Counted from the first letter of the stretch, positions 1 through 11,780 are shown. The stretch is 64,000 bases of DNA from Salvia splendens (GCF_004379255.2 NC_056048.1:10749197-10813196), one strand, 5' to 3'. Made by a program: numbers and translations. The notes: generated from the sequence alone by a model not told the origin.

Positions 1-2221
1 CAACTTCATCCACATCCCTCTGAAGAATCCATATTCAGCAGCAGAACTACGATCATCAGGAACAACCATGTCATTCTCATTGTTTTCAGACAAGTCCTTG
101 ACCTCAACCGTTGGGGTAGCTAGAGTAGCCTCATTGGTAGATGGTTGAGTCTTCAGTTTAACCTTCCTATCTGCTAGTATCTCTTGTATGTTTCTCTTAG
201 GAAGGAATGCTTTTTTATTGCTTTCCTTATTCAGATCTTGCACATTTCCTGCACGAGCTTCCATTTTAATATTGTGCGTCTTTACTGAGACAGAAGAGTC
301 ATTTTGCTTTTCCATCTTTGGGGCTTCATGCGAATTTGTTAACTCTGCTATCACTTTAGGACCTGGAACTTCACCAGCAGTTGACTTATGTACTATGTCT
401 TCACACGAGTTTTTCTTGTTATTACTTTTAGTATCAGTGCAAACTTCAAACTCTCCATTGCCTGTCCTCGATTCCTCAGATGCAGCTAAAACTAATTCAT
501 CAGAAAATTTGGCGTTGACACGTCGGACCACAATGTTCCCATCATCTCCTCTGTGAAGCTCCAAAATATGAGGCATCGCTGAAAGAAAACGAGAGAACTT
601 TCTATATCCGTAAAGGTCTCTGTCCACATTACTCTTAGCTAATTCAGCACGAAGATGGGTGATACTGATTCCTTCAGGGTTCGAGTTAAGAAACCGAGAT
701 ATATAATTCAGCACTGATTTTGGAATTGATCGAAGCTTGGGCTCGGAAGCCAATAGAGATGATTCAACGGCACTCGAGCATGTGGACAGTTCCGTACCTG
801 CAAACGGGTCCACAAGAGGAGCCTTGTAATGACCATACCAAGAATTATACGGGCCATCGGGAGGCTGGTTGAAGAGCTTCCCTGACAGGTCCTCTCCCTT
901 GAGCAAAGAACCCCAATGCCACATAATAGTTGCAGCACTGCATAGCACACTTGGGGCACTATCGGGACTAGCCAGTAAGATATTGTAATTGCTCATCCTA
1001 AGCCGATGTAAAATGCCTGCAAAGTCTCTGTCCCCAGATATCAACAGAAGGTGCGCAGGTGGAGGATTCTTGGAAACCCAGTACATAAGATCCACGAGAA
1101 GAGATCTATCTGCACTGTTCTTGCCACCTACGATTGAAGAAGCAAACAAACAGATTATGAATCTCCATCATCCAAATCAGAACTACAAAACAAGATCTCC
1201 ACTACTGAGTACATATAGCTTCGAGTGAAGTAGGAAACCGGTCTTATTCTAGAATGAGTTTGCAAGCTCACATGACACAGAAATAAAATCCAAGAACCCA
1301 ATAAAAATACATTTAGACATAAGAAAGGAAAAGCTACAGCATATTTTGATAGACACTTCCTCCATTCATTCATACATCATGAACAAACCATCACTGAAGC
1401 AAAGTTACAACTTTAAATCAAACATAAATCGCATTCGTCCAACAACTCATCTAAGGATACACGTAACTTAATGTTTCAAGATTACCATTTTGTGTAACTT
1501 CTAAACTCGTATTAAAAGGTCTATTATAAAATCTGTCTCTGTGTATAAGAAGTGGAACTCATTTACGCTTCCATTTACTCAGATTTCTGAGTTTCATTTC
1601 AGAGATATCCAACCGTACATAGCTTCAGTAATGATCCAACAAAATAGAGTTTCATTCCACCAAAGAAACAATCCACAAAAACACAGAAAACACTGCTCAC
1701 AATACCAAAAAGAAGTAGAAACACTGAAAATCTGAATGTCCAAATGCATATGGAATTTCAAAAAAAATTCAAGCTTGGAAGGTCGAACCCATATCATCAT
1801 AAGCATCACAAGCAAACATCAATAACAAACCGAAACCAAAATCCGAAAATTAAAGTTTACCGGAAGGAACATGTGTGAGATTGATGCCAGTAGCTGAGAG
1901 AGCTTCCTGATTAGTCCTCGAAATCTGCATTACATCTCCAAAAGCCGTGATCTCAATGGGGCCCTTAATCCCATTAGCCCTAATAGCATTAGTAATGCTC
2001 TGCGCCACCCTGAAGGCGTTTCCGTTCACTGGAACATGGCAGTTCTCGAAGTCCCACCAGACCGACACCCGTACGGCGCGGCTCTCCTCCTCCTGCCGCC
2101 GCTGGTGGTGGTGGCCCGGCGAGGTGGAGAACGCCGCAACATGGGGTATTTTGGCCGGTTTAAGACTGGAGGCGGTGAGAATGGAGAGGGTGAGAATCGG
2201 ACGCGGATAAATCGGCTTCAT
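1..2221 (-). CDS. NYN-domain / LOTUS-domain putative RNase (3' end off the window)
   Basis: Two exons are visible: 1861-2221, starting at the ATG at 2221, and 1127 down to 1, which stays open to the window edge. The donor GT lies at 1860-1859 and the acceptor AG at 1129-1128; joining them keeps frame across a glycine codon. Residues 1-36 are rich in hydroxylated and basic residues and could be an organelle transit peptide. A NYN (PIN-like) nuclease fold follows: WWDFEN at about 55-60, LLVDLMYW near 131-137 and SGDRDF at 151-156 supply the acidic metal-binding residues. From about residue 230 comes an OST-HTH/LOTUS-like winged helix (NYISRFLNSNPEGISITHLR and following), then a low-complexity polar tail. 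Plant members are annotated as putative endonucleases related to MARF1/limkain-b1. RNase activity is inferred from the family. The 733-bp intron shows nothing else. Family assignment is firm; the C-terminal length is unknown. Confidence 0.9.
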
Positions 2222-2340
2222 TTTGGAGGATTAGGAAAGGAATTCGGTGGAAAGTATGCAATCATTTGTGAAAATAAGTAGCAGACGCCATTGAAGTCGG
2301 TAGATTGTAGAGCAAGGCTTTAGACCTAAAACCCTAATTA
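2222..2340 (-). promoter_or_regulatory. 5' UTR / proximal promoter of the NYN gene
   Basis: This is the short stretch between the NYN start codon and the first transposon-derived sequence. No clear TATA box is visible on the minus strand. The MITE at 2460 lies only about 240 bp upstream of the start codon, so the native promoter is compact or has been overwritten. Confidence 0.4.
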
Positions 2341-2459
2341 AAACCTCCATCTCCCTCTTCCAAATTTTGCTCGAATTTTGATTTTATATTTTTCCAAATT
2401 CAGAAAAAAAAATGTTTATTCATAAACTTCTTTTTTCGATTATTGAATAATCTAACGTA

Positions 2460-2849
2460 ATCCTCCTTCCGTTCCACTCCAAGTGACACATTCACCTTTT
2501 TAAAATGTCTCATTCTAAGTGACATATTCTCCTTTTTAAAATGTCTCATTCTAAATGACACATTTCTAAAATTAAAAACATCACTCTCTCTACCTTTTTC
2601 TTTCACTTACTTTATTCTCTCCACTTAACTCCAAAAACAATATTCCATCTATCATAATAAATATGCAACATTTAGTTTTCGACACGAGATTTTATGCAAT
2701 GTTGTTTTGTCAGTTAATGAACACATAGTAGAGTAAAGTAAAGGAGAAGAAAAAGTAGAGATAGTGTTGTTTCCATTTTAGAAAACGTTACATTTTTATT
2801 GGGATAACTCAAAAAGAAAAATATTTAATTTCTAATGGGACGGAGGGAG
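2460..2849. mobile_element. Stowaway-type MITE
   Basis: The left end reads TCCTCCTTCCGTTCC and the right end is the complement of CTCCCTCCGTCCC, so the termini are degenerate inverted repeats. Each is flanked by TA (2458-2459 and 2850-2851), the Tc1/mariner target duplication. The body is AT-rich and non-coding. The left half contains two short direct repeats around AAATGTCTCATTCTAA (2505-2565). Confidence 0.75.
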
Positions 2850-3062
2850 TATTATATAAAATCGCATGCTGAAAAATAAATATTCTATTTAGAATGGGAC
2901 AGAGAGAGTATAACAAATGTAGTGACTAGTAAGAGTAGATATGATTTTTAAAAAGGGGAGAAACAAGCACGAGTATTAGTGAAACATTAACTTACTATAC
3001 TTATTTAAATAAAATCAAAGAGCAAAAATACTTCACTAACGGTAATTCATTAACTTACTATA

Positions 3063-5572
3063 TGATAAGTCGTATTCTAGGCCATGATTATTTATCAATA
3101 TGATGAGTTTAACGTGCATTATTTGCAAGAAAGGTTGCTTAAGTGTGCAAGAAATGGTACAAGTCAGCAGGGGAATTATAGGGAGACTCAAGTGAAAAGG
3201 ACGCCAGAAGGGTGCAATACTGACCAAGTTGCATGCCAAAAGACTCGAGATGGAGAAGGAAGGATTGCTAGGAAACAACCAACTACTTAATGGGGGCAAA
3301 AGCGACAATGCACAAGGAGAAACAACCCTAATTTTTAGGGCAAGCCACCCTATAAATAGAAGGTCACATGAAGGAGGAAATACACACGAAGTCACACCAA
3401 TTCACATTTATAAACCGCACTCACCGCAGAGACTAGCTCCTACACTTCTCGTTCCTCGCCGTTAGTTATGATCACTTGAAGGCCTCGGCACACCGCCGAG
3501 GAGAGCTCGCCATCACCTCATCCAGCCGTGGAATTTCGCTAGAACACTGATGAGGCCTATTTTATGCATCGGTTTATGGGTAAAACGTATGCTACTTGAT
3601 TGGTTTATCGCGCAAAACGAGTGTTAATTGTGCAGAAATGCCGCTTGACCAAGGCAGCAAGGCCAAACTGATCAAGTGAGTACAAAAGGCGAAAAAGGCC
3701 GGATATCGGGGAAGTTGATCAAAGGGGGAGATCGAGTAGTTAGGAGGGGACCGCTGGCTTCTAGAAGAAGAACACGTGAGGAAATGAGCTGGACGTGGCG
3801 CACCGTTCTGTTATCAAGGATGACGTTCTAGAAGGGGACGCGAGCCTACATATGAGACGCAAGGACGAGCTGAGTCATAAATCTGTTACAGAAAAAGCGT
3901 CGTCATTCTAGAAGGAAAGCACATAGCAATCAATGAGTCGCTCACTCTTAGCGTGAGCGAATATTCCTTGCCAAGATCGTTATCCAGCTGGAGGTCGTGC
4001 TGCGCCTATAAATGGAGGATGTGCCACCACAAGGAGGGGGGATCCTTTACTTTCCGTCTTAGTTTAGCTTAGTTCAGTTCTCTAGCTTAGTCCAGTTTTC
4101 TAGATAGCTTAGCTTAGCTTAGATAAAGTGTTGCTTAGTTAGAGAGGGTGATTGAAGAAGCGCTGCAGAATACTTGTTATCTGTTGGCGTATTCTTAAGT
4201 TTCCCGCCAAGGATCTTCTCGTTTTATTTGCTTTCTTATTTTCCGAATTGCTAGCTTAGTTTAAATTTCACGCTGTACTGTTCTAGTTTAATCAAAGTTG
4301 TTTTCATTTTCATCCTCGCATTTACTGCTTTAGTTTCAGTTTCGTTACGCTGTACAGTTCTAGTTTAATCAAAGTTACCTTGATCAAGTTAGCTAGTTTA
4401 ATCGTGCCTAGAGTAAAATCAGTAGGTAAAAACTCCCAAGTTAAAGCGTGGCAGTAGCCAACCCCTGTTCACTATTCACACACTTAATACACCAACTTCT
4501 CTGTGGGATCGACCCCGAACTTGCCGCTTTACTGTTAAAATAGTGCAAAATTGAGAGTTTACAAATTACGTTGGTAGGAAACGAGTGAGAGCGAGTTTGC
4601 ATCGATCAAGTGGCAACGACATTTTCTAACTGATCCAATCGGTTCGGTTATCTTCAATATAACTTGGTTGGAATTATCGCCCCACTCGAGGCCTTCCAAA
4701 CACCGTTTCATCGCCAGCGGGGCAAAACAATATTTACTTGCTTTCGTAGTTTAACTTCATATTTTGTTATTTCCGTTGGATCTACCGTTTGCTTTGCATT
4801 TCTACTATGTTTTCGAAGAATTGTGTTTTGAAATCTAGTCTTTATGAAATGAAGTTTGCTTTTGTTTATCTTTCGGTTGCAATCGTGTTTCCTTTTGCCT
4901 AGAGTAGTTAGATCCAGTGGTTAGCGTAAAATTCCAAGTGTTTGATGCATAATTGTTCTTGATTTAGTTAGATCTGAAGTGTTAAGTAAGATTTCCAAGT
5001 GTTTGGTCGTTCGATTTGAAGTTTACCGTATGAGATCTGTTATTACATAATATTTCGTCACCTTACATGTTAGTCAGTTTGTTTAGATTTTCATTATCGG
5101 CTTTTAATCTGCTTGTTTATCTCTTAAATTTGAATATTATTGCAATGGAAGATGTTGTTTGAGTTGTTGTTAATGGAGTCTGGTTATTTCTATTGAATCA
5201 CATACTTGTTGGAGAAGATAACAAACGAATCTGAGATTGTGGACCACTTTATGCTTTTTAGCCACTTTACCTTTTGTCCTTTGCATTTGCCAGTCCTTTC
5301 TGCAGATCTGGCAGTGCATCAGCCAGTTCATTAGGATATTCGCTCCAGCTTTTGTTTAGCCATTTTTAGGAAACTTCTACTTTACACATGCACTCCAGTA
5401 GGATAGTTCTTCTCTTCCACGTACACAGACTTACCCATAGTCTTACCAGTCAGTAGAGTACAGGTCACCTTTGAGATAGTATTTAGGAAAACCTCAACCC
5501 AAAGCGTGGTAGATAACCAACCATTTCCATATTATCACCACAATCACCATTTGCATTCATCCATCTCTGTGG
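3063..5572 (+). mobile_element. Ty3-type LTR (Athila/Tat-like), interrupted and 3'-truncated
   Basis: The LTR starts TGATAAGTCG at 3063 and has a promoter-like CCTATAAATAG at about 3350. It is interrupted at 3548-4608 by another LTR, resumes at 4609 and runs to 5572. It aligns over its length with the reverse complement of 7463-8773 plus 10796-10965, which shows that both are copies of one LTR. At 5572/5573 it joins the middle of gag directly, without primer-binding site or gag start, so the right end is a rearrangement breakpoint and not a true LTR end. Confidence 0.65.
3548..4608 (+). mobile_element. Solo LTR of a second Ty3-type family
   Basis: The segment begins TGATGAGGCC and ends ATCGATCA, giving TGAT...ATCA termini over 1,061 bp. 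It carries a TATAAATGGAGG box near 4008 and the phrase CTCTGTGGGATCGACCCC near 4500, common near the 3' end of plant Ty3 LTRs. It splits the LTR that starts at 3063. No matching 5-bp target duplication is seen (aacac left, agtgg right), so the right boundary may be off or the flank has mutated. Confidence 0.55.
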
Positions 5573-7230
5573 ACGCATGTCCCAGCCACCGAATGTCAGA
5601 GGCGGAAATCTACTACGCCTTCTACGAGGGGATGAACAAGGAAACTAAGGACTTGGCAAACTCGTCAGTAGGAGGTGTCTTTCCCCACTTGAGGGTCAGT
5701 AAGGATAAGGAAGTCCTGGGGAAACTTTTAAGTGCGAAGAGGGATTTGGTAACCCCCGAGACCCCCACCTGAGAAGAGGGGCGGTGAGTGCCTCGGCGGC
5801 AGAGTAGGAGGATAAATTGGATGTGAGAATGGACAAGTTGGAGAAGGCGCTTTTGACAGCGATAGAGAAGAACGGACCACCCTCCCCAACACTTAAACAA
5901 TAGCTTAAGTCAATGCAGCCGGGAATTGGAGTCAAAACAACAATTGGAATTCTTGGAAGAATAAAGATGCACCATGGAGGGACCACCCAAATTTTAGGTG
6001 GAGAGATGGAAACCAGAACCAAGACCAGAACCCCCCTCCAGGTCAGAACCCTAACCGTGGCCCTGCAAACCCAGATCACCAATCCAACTCGGCAGGAAAG
6101 AACCAGCAACAGCAGAACAGAAACTCGCAAAATCCAAACTCAAGTTCTACATATATACCACCCCACTAGAGAAACTACCAGAACTACTTGAACCAGAACC
6201 CTCCACACTTGCAAGGCCAAAGCTTTCCAAACCAGTACCATTCCCATCAAGACAACCATAACCAGTCTAACCAGTATAACCACTACCCACCTAACCAAAA
6301 TCAACCCAACCCTCCCTACCACTCAAATTCCTTAGGCTACCAGCAAAATCCTCACAGGCAGTATAACTCATACCATCAACAAGGACCCAACCAATTCCAA
6401 AACCCTAACCGGCCGAGAAGATCAATGGAGTATATGATGGGGGAAATGCTCACCTCTCAGCAAAATATGAGAAACGAGATGCAGTTGAATCACCAGGTAG
6501 TGCAAGGGATGCAAAATGCTCAAAAGGAGAACAAGGCTAATATGAATATGCTGAACAAACAACTATCCCAGCTGGCAACCTCGATGGGTGAAATGAAGGG
6601 GAACCCAGGGAGACTTCCATCTACAGTCCACATACCGGAGAAAGCAAACGTAAGCAAAATCACGCTGCGATCTGGCACATCATACAAGGGAACTAAGGTG
6701 AAGAGGTCAGACGGAGAGACGAATCCTCAAGTGATGAACCAAGCTCAAATTGATGGGGAGCCGGGTGAGATTGAGGAGGAGAAAACCTAACTGCCTAGGA
6801 GAAGCGGCCATGAAAAAACCGGGTCAGTTACTGAGCCCCCTGCTGAAGCAGAAAAGAAAGATTCTGAGGAGGTCACCGAAATTCCAAGGGAAGTGGCGAA
6901 GGGAGAGAACCATTCCCCTATCGCTTTGTGACAAAAAGGAAGAAGGAGGACCCCTTGGATTATCTGTCATATTCGGGAAGCTAGATGTTACCATACATTT
7001 CCTCTAAGCCGTAAAGTTACCACCGCTGGGGAAATTCATTAAGGAATTCATAGCGGGAAGGGATAGCATCGGCCATAGTCCAGGAGAAGCTCCCACCCAG
7101 GTATGTTCACCTTCCCCATAACTATTGAGGATGTCAAAATTGAGCATGCAATGTGTGATCTAGGAGCATCCATAAATGTTATGCCATATGCAATCTATAA
7201 CCGTTTGAATGGGGCAAAGTTAACAAGTAC
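5573..7230 (+). pseudogene. Ty3 gag C-terminal half plus protease remnant
   Basis: From 5573 the sequence encodes the gag segment ACPSHRM...EIYYAFYEGMNKETKD, the same stretch found at 11538-11613, so the two pieces overlap. It continues through an Asn/Gln/Pro-rich spacer (6188-6400) and a coiled segment ending KITLRSGTSYKG near 6690, typical of Athila-like gag. Near 7155 it reads CDLGASINVMP, a retroviral-type aspartic protease active-site motif. Frameshifts at about 5770, 6180 and 6790 break the frame. No RT, RNase H or integrase is recognised. It is a dead remnant. Confidence 0.75.
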
Positions 7231-7462
7231 TAGAGTACAGGTCACCTTTGAGATAGTATTTAGGAAAACCTCAACCCAAAGCATGGTAGCTAACCAACCG
7301 CTTCCAAATTATCACCACAATCACCATTTGCATTCATCCATCTCTGTGGGATTCAACTCTTACATCCATTATACTAGCCAGTAGAAGTGGGTTGAGGAGA
7401 TTATTGATACCAGGGTTTTAGGTCATTATGCCAAAGACACGACTAGGTTAGGAGTCTTCTCC
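7231..7462 (+). mobile_element. LTR 3'-end fragment
   Basis: Bases 7231-7348 are a near copy of 5453-5572: AGAGTACAGGTCACC, then AAAGCATGGTAGC, ending TCTCTGTGG. Here the sequence runs on past TCTCTGTGG into TGGGATTCAACTC, as in complete LTRs of this type, while at 5572 it is cut and fused to gag. It abuts the inverted LTR at 7463. Confidence 0.5.
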
Positions 7463-8773
7463 TGATAAGTTGATTACACGACCATATAAACTTCCTACTC
7501 TTTCACTATACTTTGGCGCGTATATAACAGAGTTATCAAAAAGTTAATATAATACTATGATAAGACAGACTCGTGTGCGTGCCAACTGGCTAGGAGGGTA
7601 CCTAGATCTAGTTGTGTTGTTGGGTCTGTATCCTTCTTCCCTATCAAAAAACCTTAACTCACTCTGCTGGCTAGTATGATGGAGTAAATGATCGATCCCA
7701 TAAAGATAGATGTAGGCGTAATACACTTGCGACGACATTTTGGAAGGGTTGGTTTGCTACCACGCTTTTGGGGTTTAGTTAAGCTAGACGGTAAACTGAA
7801 ATGGAACCTACACCTATCCTGACCAGTAGGTCACTAATTTCTTCATGCCATGGAGTGTGTACGTGAACGGGAATACTGGACTACTTGTGTGCATGTGAAA
7901 AGTGTAAACTTAATAAAAATGGACAGACAGAGCAAAAGGGAATAACACACAATGCTGGCTAACTTAACTACCTAAACATGGAGAAAGACTGAAAGTGAAA
8001 GGGCAAAAGGTAAAAGCAACAAAGTGGTCCCAACTTAGATTGTGACATTGTCTTCTTTGCCAAGCAACGAAAATAGTTAGAAATCCAGAACTCCATTGAT
8101 GAATGCTGGGAATCAAACTCAACAACTTAGATCTAACTCAAAATCTAGTCAGTAAATCCAGATCTAGGCGAGAAATTAAACTACGACAGCTAAATCACAT
8201 AGAAAGCAACAAATACCTATCCTGATTAACATGCAAGGTGGTGAAAATTAAGCAAACAACGATCTCATGCATTCTTGAAAACTAAACTAATATAAACTAT
8301 TGAATACTTGAAAAATCGCCAAATATATTTAACTAGGTAGATTCGAACATGCAAGCAAACGAAATCAAGCTTAAAGCACTAGATCTATCTAACTAGGCAG
8401 CAAGGAATCCAACAGTAAGTGAAACATGAGGTAAAACCAACATAAACTTCATTGCAAACGAGAATTAAACCGAAAGATGTTTAAAACGAATTAGTAACTA
8501 CGATCAACTTCGGATGCCAAAACAACAAAGTATTTAAACTAGAAAATGAAGAAATAAAGCAAGTAGAGATTGTTTGAGCTCCTAAGAGCGATAGAACTGA
8601 AGAAATTTCTGAATCTACGGTGACAAACTGGCTGGAACGGACGATGAACTCCCTCTTCCGGCAGGTGGCCGGAAGCTTCAAGTGAAGAACTAAGTAAGCG
8701 AGTTGTGAGAGTGACGTGGAGCTAATCTCTAAAGTGTGTGTCCACAATGTTGATCTTCTATTTATAGGGCGGC

Positions 8774-9073
8774 TATTAAGGAAGAAGTTCCTTAACTCGT
8801 AGATTTTGCGTCGAACGTCACGGGAGCTTTTGCCCGTCGATCAATCCGGCGTCAAAACTAGGGTTTTGTGCGTTTTGCACGTTTGAAAGGAAAGAGAGTA
8901 AGAGAAAATAAAATAGAAGGATAATTGGTATTTCTTGAATGATCAAAATGACTAACAATGTCCACTATTTATAATAGTTGATACTAACTTAATAAGCAAG
9001 GCAAAAGATATGAAAAAGAAATGCAAATCCATAATTAACTAACTAAATAATAATAATAATAATAATCGTATCA
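8774..9073 (-). repeat. 3' LTR of the 2.0 kb element
   Basis: In element orientation the LTR starts TGATACG at 9073 and ends near 8774. Its last bases (plus strand TATTAAGG) differ slightly from the partner LTR (TGTTAAAG). A run of ATT triplets lies next to its 5' end. Confidence 0.75.
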
Positions 9074-9557
9074 ACTCCCCCACGGTTGAAATCCACCTTG
9101 TCCTCAAGGTGTGCATCATGAAGCAACAATGAGTGTCGAGGAATCCTCCTGGGTCAAACATACACCGAATAGTTGAGCGTCTCCCTGCATAAATGCGTCC
9201 ATGAATGCTCAAGCATAGAGTGTCATTTTGCGGAGGAATCAATCGGGCATCAGCATCAAGCGATGTTGATCGATGATTCATACTTGCGACAACCCTGACA
9301 TGAGATGAATCACTCAATAATTTCAGTGATGTGTTGTCCACAATGGAACTACCCAAACCAATCTGGACTTGGGGAATCTTGAATCGACAAGCATTCAATT
9401 ATCGCGCGCACTGAATCTCGATGCAACCGTGAACCGGTTTCTCTTTACATGCGGAATCCAAACTGGACCTCTCTATCCTCTCAACATTTTATACTCCACT
9501 AAAAACAACAGAAGAAACAGGAATCTTCTTGGCAGAATCAGCAAAGCCTTCCTCAAA

Positions 9558-10454
9558 TCAATCACAATCAGGAATCAAAGCCGACGGTGGGGGCGGCTGA
9601 TAGGTTTTTGGAGGCGAAAGCTGCTGGTGGTAGTCTTTTGACGGTGTCGACAGATTGTGGAAGTAGTGCTCAAAGGGTGGTGGTGTTTTACTCGACTGCC
9701 GTGGCGGAGCCAATGAGTCGTAGGGGACTAAACCCGACGGCCTCGGCGAAGCCTTGCTATTTCCTGATGGAGGAAGGTGCTGAACGAGGTCCCCAAACTC
9801 GAAAATTTGGGAGCCGTAGGGCTGCGCAGGTTCAGGCAGCTCGGGAGGAAGCATGTTTTCGATGCAACGGTCGGCTGCAACAAGGTGGGACTCCATCCTG
9901 TAGCACGCTTCCAACAATTGTTGAAGTTGTGCGAGAATCGGATGTGCCGTGGTGGTGGCTGGACAAGTTGGCTGCGGCGCGGGCTGATTCCATCCTGAGT
10001 TATGGTTGGGGGGCAGCGGACGATCGTATGCCGAGACCTCGTGGAAGGGGCGTTGTCCCGTTGTCTCCCAGTAAGCAGGTGGATCCCAACTAGTGGGTTG
10101 TCTGAGAGCGGTGTGGTGTGGCTGTTGAGGCGGTTGATAAGGCTGAGAGTATCCCTGCTGCGTGCACAACCTTGGCGGGTCCCAAAAAGAGGGCGGTGGT
10201 GGCGAGTACAAATCTGTCTCGTAGGATGATGTTTGCTGATACGCAGTTTCCTGGCACAGCCATGGCGGGTCCCAGCAAGTGGGTTGACGGGCTTGGTAGG
10301 GATGGGGTTGTGGGTGGAGTCTCACATCTTGTGGATATGGATATGATGGTTGTTGATCTAACGCTCTGATCGGATGGAGCAGGGGTTGAGGTACGGGCTG
10401 CCATGGGTGGTAATCCGCCTGCCAGAGTTGATATCCAGTGTAGCCGTACGACAT
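9558..10454 (-). CDS. Pro/Tyr/Gln-rich gag-like ORF of the 2.0 kb LTR element (298 aa)
   Basis: The ORF starts at the ATG at 10454, about 45 nt inside the 5' LTR, and is uninterrupted for 298 codons. Residues 1-170 are dominated by Pro, Tyr, Gln and Trp with repeated SWDPP/CWDPPWLC-like phrases. Residues 180-215 form a short helical stretch (HPILAQLQQLLEACYRMESH) and the tail is Ser/Pro-rich. No zinc knuckle, protease or polymerase motif is present. Its position just after the primer-binding site suggests the N-terminal part of gag. Whether it makes a functional protein is unknown, but the open frame in so compositionally odd a sequence suggests recent loss or retained coding. The opposite strand also shows long open frames, which are shadows. 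Confidence 0.55.
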   Translation of the reverse strand: MSYGYTGYQLWQADYHPWQPVPQPLLHPIRALDQQPSYPYPQDVRLHPQPHPYQARQPTCWDPPWLCQETAYQQTSSYETDLYSPPPPSFWDPPRLCTQQGYSQPYQPPQQPHHTALRQPTSWDPPAYWETTGQRPFHEVSAYDRPLPPNHNSGWNQPAPQPTCPATTTAHPILAQLQQLLEACYRMESHLVAADRCIENMLPPELPEPAQPYGSQIFEFGDLVQHLPPSGNSKASPRPSGLVPYDSLAPPRQSSKTPPPFEHYFHNLSTPSKDYHQQLSPPKTYQPPPPSALIPDCD

Positions 10455-10498
10455 ATAGACAGCGATTCGGAGGAAGAGCTCTCAATGAAAGCACCAAT

Positions 10499-10795
10499 TG
10501 TTAAAGAAGAAGTTCCTTAACTCGTAGATTTTGCGTCGAACGTCGCGGGAGCTTTTGCCCGTTGATCAATCCGGCATCAAAATTAGGGTTTTGTGCGTTT
10601 TGCACGTTTGAAAGGAAAAAGAGTAAGAGAAAATAAAATAGAAGGATAATTGATATTTCATGAATGATCAAAATGACTAACAATGTCCACTATTTATAAT
10701 AGTGGATACTAACTTAATGAGCAAGACAAAAGATATGAAAAAGATATGCAAATCCATAATTAACTAACTAAATAATAATAATAATAATCGTATCA
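10499..10795 (-). repeat. 5' LTR of the 2.0 kb element
   Basis: On the plus strand it runs TGTTAAAG...CGTATCA, that is TGATACG...CTTTAACA in element orientation. It aligns with 8774-9073 apart from scattered substitutions and a 3-bp ATT difference. TATAAATAGTGGACA-like sequence near 10690-10700 may supply the promoter. Confidence 0.75.
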
Positions 10796-10965
10796 GTGGC
10801 CTGCCCAAATTCCTAGGGCTGCTCCTTCACTCGAATTTATGATTCTGCCCCTTTTAGATAGATGATCATTTGTAGCAATCCATTCCATCTCGTGCTCAAT
10901 CTTTATGGCATGCATCCTGATCAGTATTGCACCCTTCATGCGTCCTTTTCACTTGAATTCCGTCC

Positions 10966-11613
10966 GACAACACTGTCTGACCTAGGCACGAGCAGTGACG
11001 AAGAGAAGGATAACATAGAGGAACCAACTCCAGAATCACCAGTAAAGCAAGAAGAAGAACCAGCAGAGATGGCTGACCAGATAGAAGATGATCCAGAGAT
11101 TGGATCGCTAAATGCTCACTCTATGGAGAACCTCCGCAAGCTATAGTCGTCACACCAGGACAGTCAACATGTGACGTTAAACCGCATGTTATGGCGGTGT
11201 TGCCCACTTTCTATGGGAAGAGCTACGAAGGTCCTTACGAATTCCTTCACGAATTCGATAAGATTTGCCAAGCGCAGAAGCGTCCAGCGGGGTCAAGCGA
11301 AGATGACTACAGATTGAAGGCCTTACCTTTCATCCTGAAGGGGGAGACGAATACATGGTTCACGCGCTTACCACCCAACTCCATCAGAACCTGGGCCGAC
11401 TTCAAATTAGCCTTCCTAAATTAATTCTTTCCCTCGACAAAAACGAGTGCGTTGAAGAAGGAGATATTGGGGTCCAGACAAGATTACGATGAATCCCTAA
11501 GTGAATACTGGTCAAGATACATGAGTCTCCTGGACGCATGTCCCAGCCACCGAATGTTAAAGGCGGAAATCTACAACGCCTTCTACGAGGGGATGAACAA
11601 GGAAACTAAGGAC
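10966..11613 (+). pseudogene. Ty3 gag N-terminal half
   Basis: The frame opens with an acidic leader (DLGTSSDEEKDNIEEP near 10980). After a frame change near 11140 it continues with the gag core: VLPTFYGKSYEGPYEFLHEF, then FILKGETNTWFTRLPPNSI, matching the retrotransposon gag fold (GA-x-WF-x-LP pattern). A TAA interrupts it at 11422. The last 76 bases duplicate the start of the gag piece at 5573, which suggests the two pieces were once one gene or come from two copies joined by recombination. It stops at 11613, where minus-strand gag sequence begins. Confidence 0.7.
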
Positions 11614-11780
11614 GAGACTTATCACCCAGTGGCGGATCCAGGATTAAAAAACAGATGGGGCGGAATAAAATAATAAATAATAAATAATAAAATATTAAAT
11701 ATAATGCTTCAATATGTTTTTTTAGCAAAATGAAAGTTTATTACAATTCAAGTAGCGCTAGCTTCCCTTAACCGCGACAA

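Larger units (their letters stand above)
8774..10795 (-). mobile_element. Non-autonomous 2.0 kb Ty3 (chromovirus-like) LTR retrotransposon
   Basis: LTRs of 300 bp (8774-9073) and 297 bp (10499-10795) flank a 1.4 kb interior; in element orientation they start TGATACGATT. Flanking 5-mers gcggc and gtggc match at 4 of 5 positions. Inside the 5' LTR, at 10498-10480, is TTGGTGCTTTCATTGAG, the expected place of a primer-binding site. Beside the 3' LTR is a polypurine tract, GTGGGGGAG (9075-9085). Just upstream of that, the reading HDAHLEDKVDFNRGGVDT matches the extreme C terminus of chromovirus polyproteins (LEDK...GGVD). The element therefore kept the start of gag and the last codons of pol and lost everything between. 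Compare the 298-codon ORF at 9558-10454. Confidence 0.75.
7463..10965 (-). mobile_element. Inverted copy of the Ty3-type LTR, interrupted by a younger element
   Basis: Plus-strand TGATAAGT at 7463 is the 3' terminus of a minus-oriented LTR (5' TGATAAG...CTTATCA 3'). The reverse complement matches the LTR that starts at 3063: both contain a CCCTATAAATAGAAG promoter-like box and similar leader sequence. The LTR occupies 7463-8773 and 10796 to about 10965; 8774-10795 is a later insertion. Its outermost ~100 bp are missing, because matching sequence stops near 10965 where a plus-strand gag begins. Confidence 0.6.

Noticed and set aside
1947..2281. Plus-strand frames of 81-87 codons at the NYN gene
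   Set aside because: Antisense shadows of NYN exon 1.
9587..10369. Plus-strand frames of 70-170 codons opposite the Pro/Tyr-rich ORF
   Set aside because: Shadows of the minus-strand frame, which agrees with element orientation and start position.
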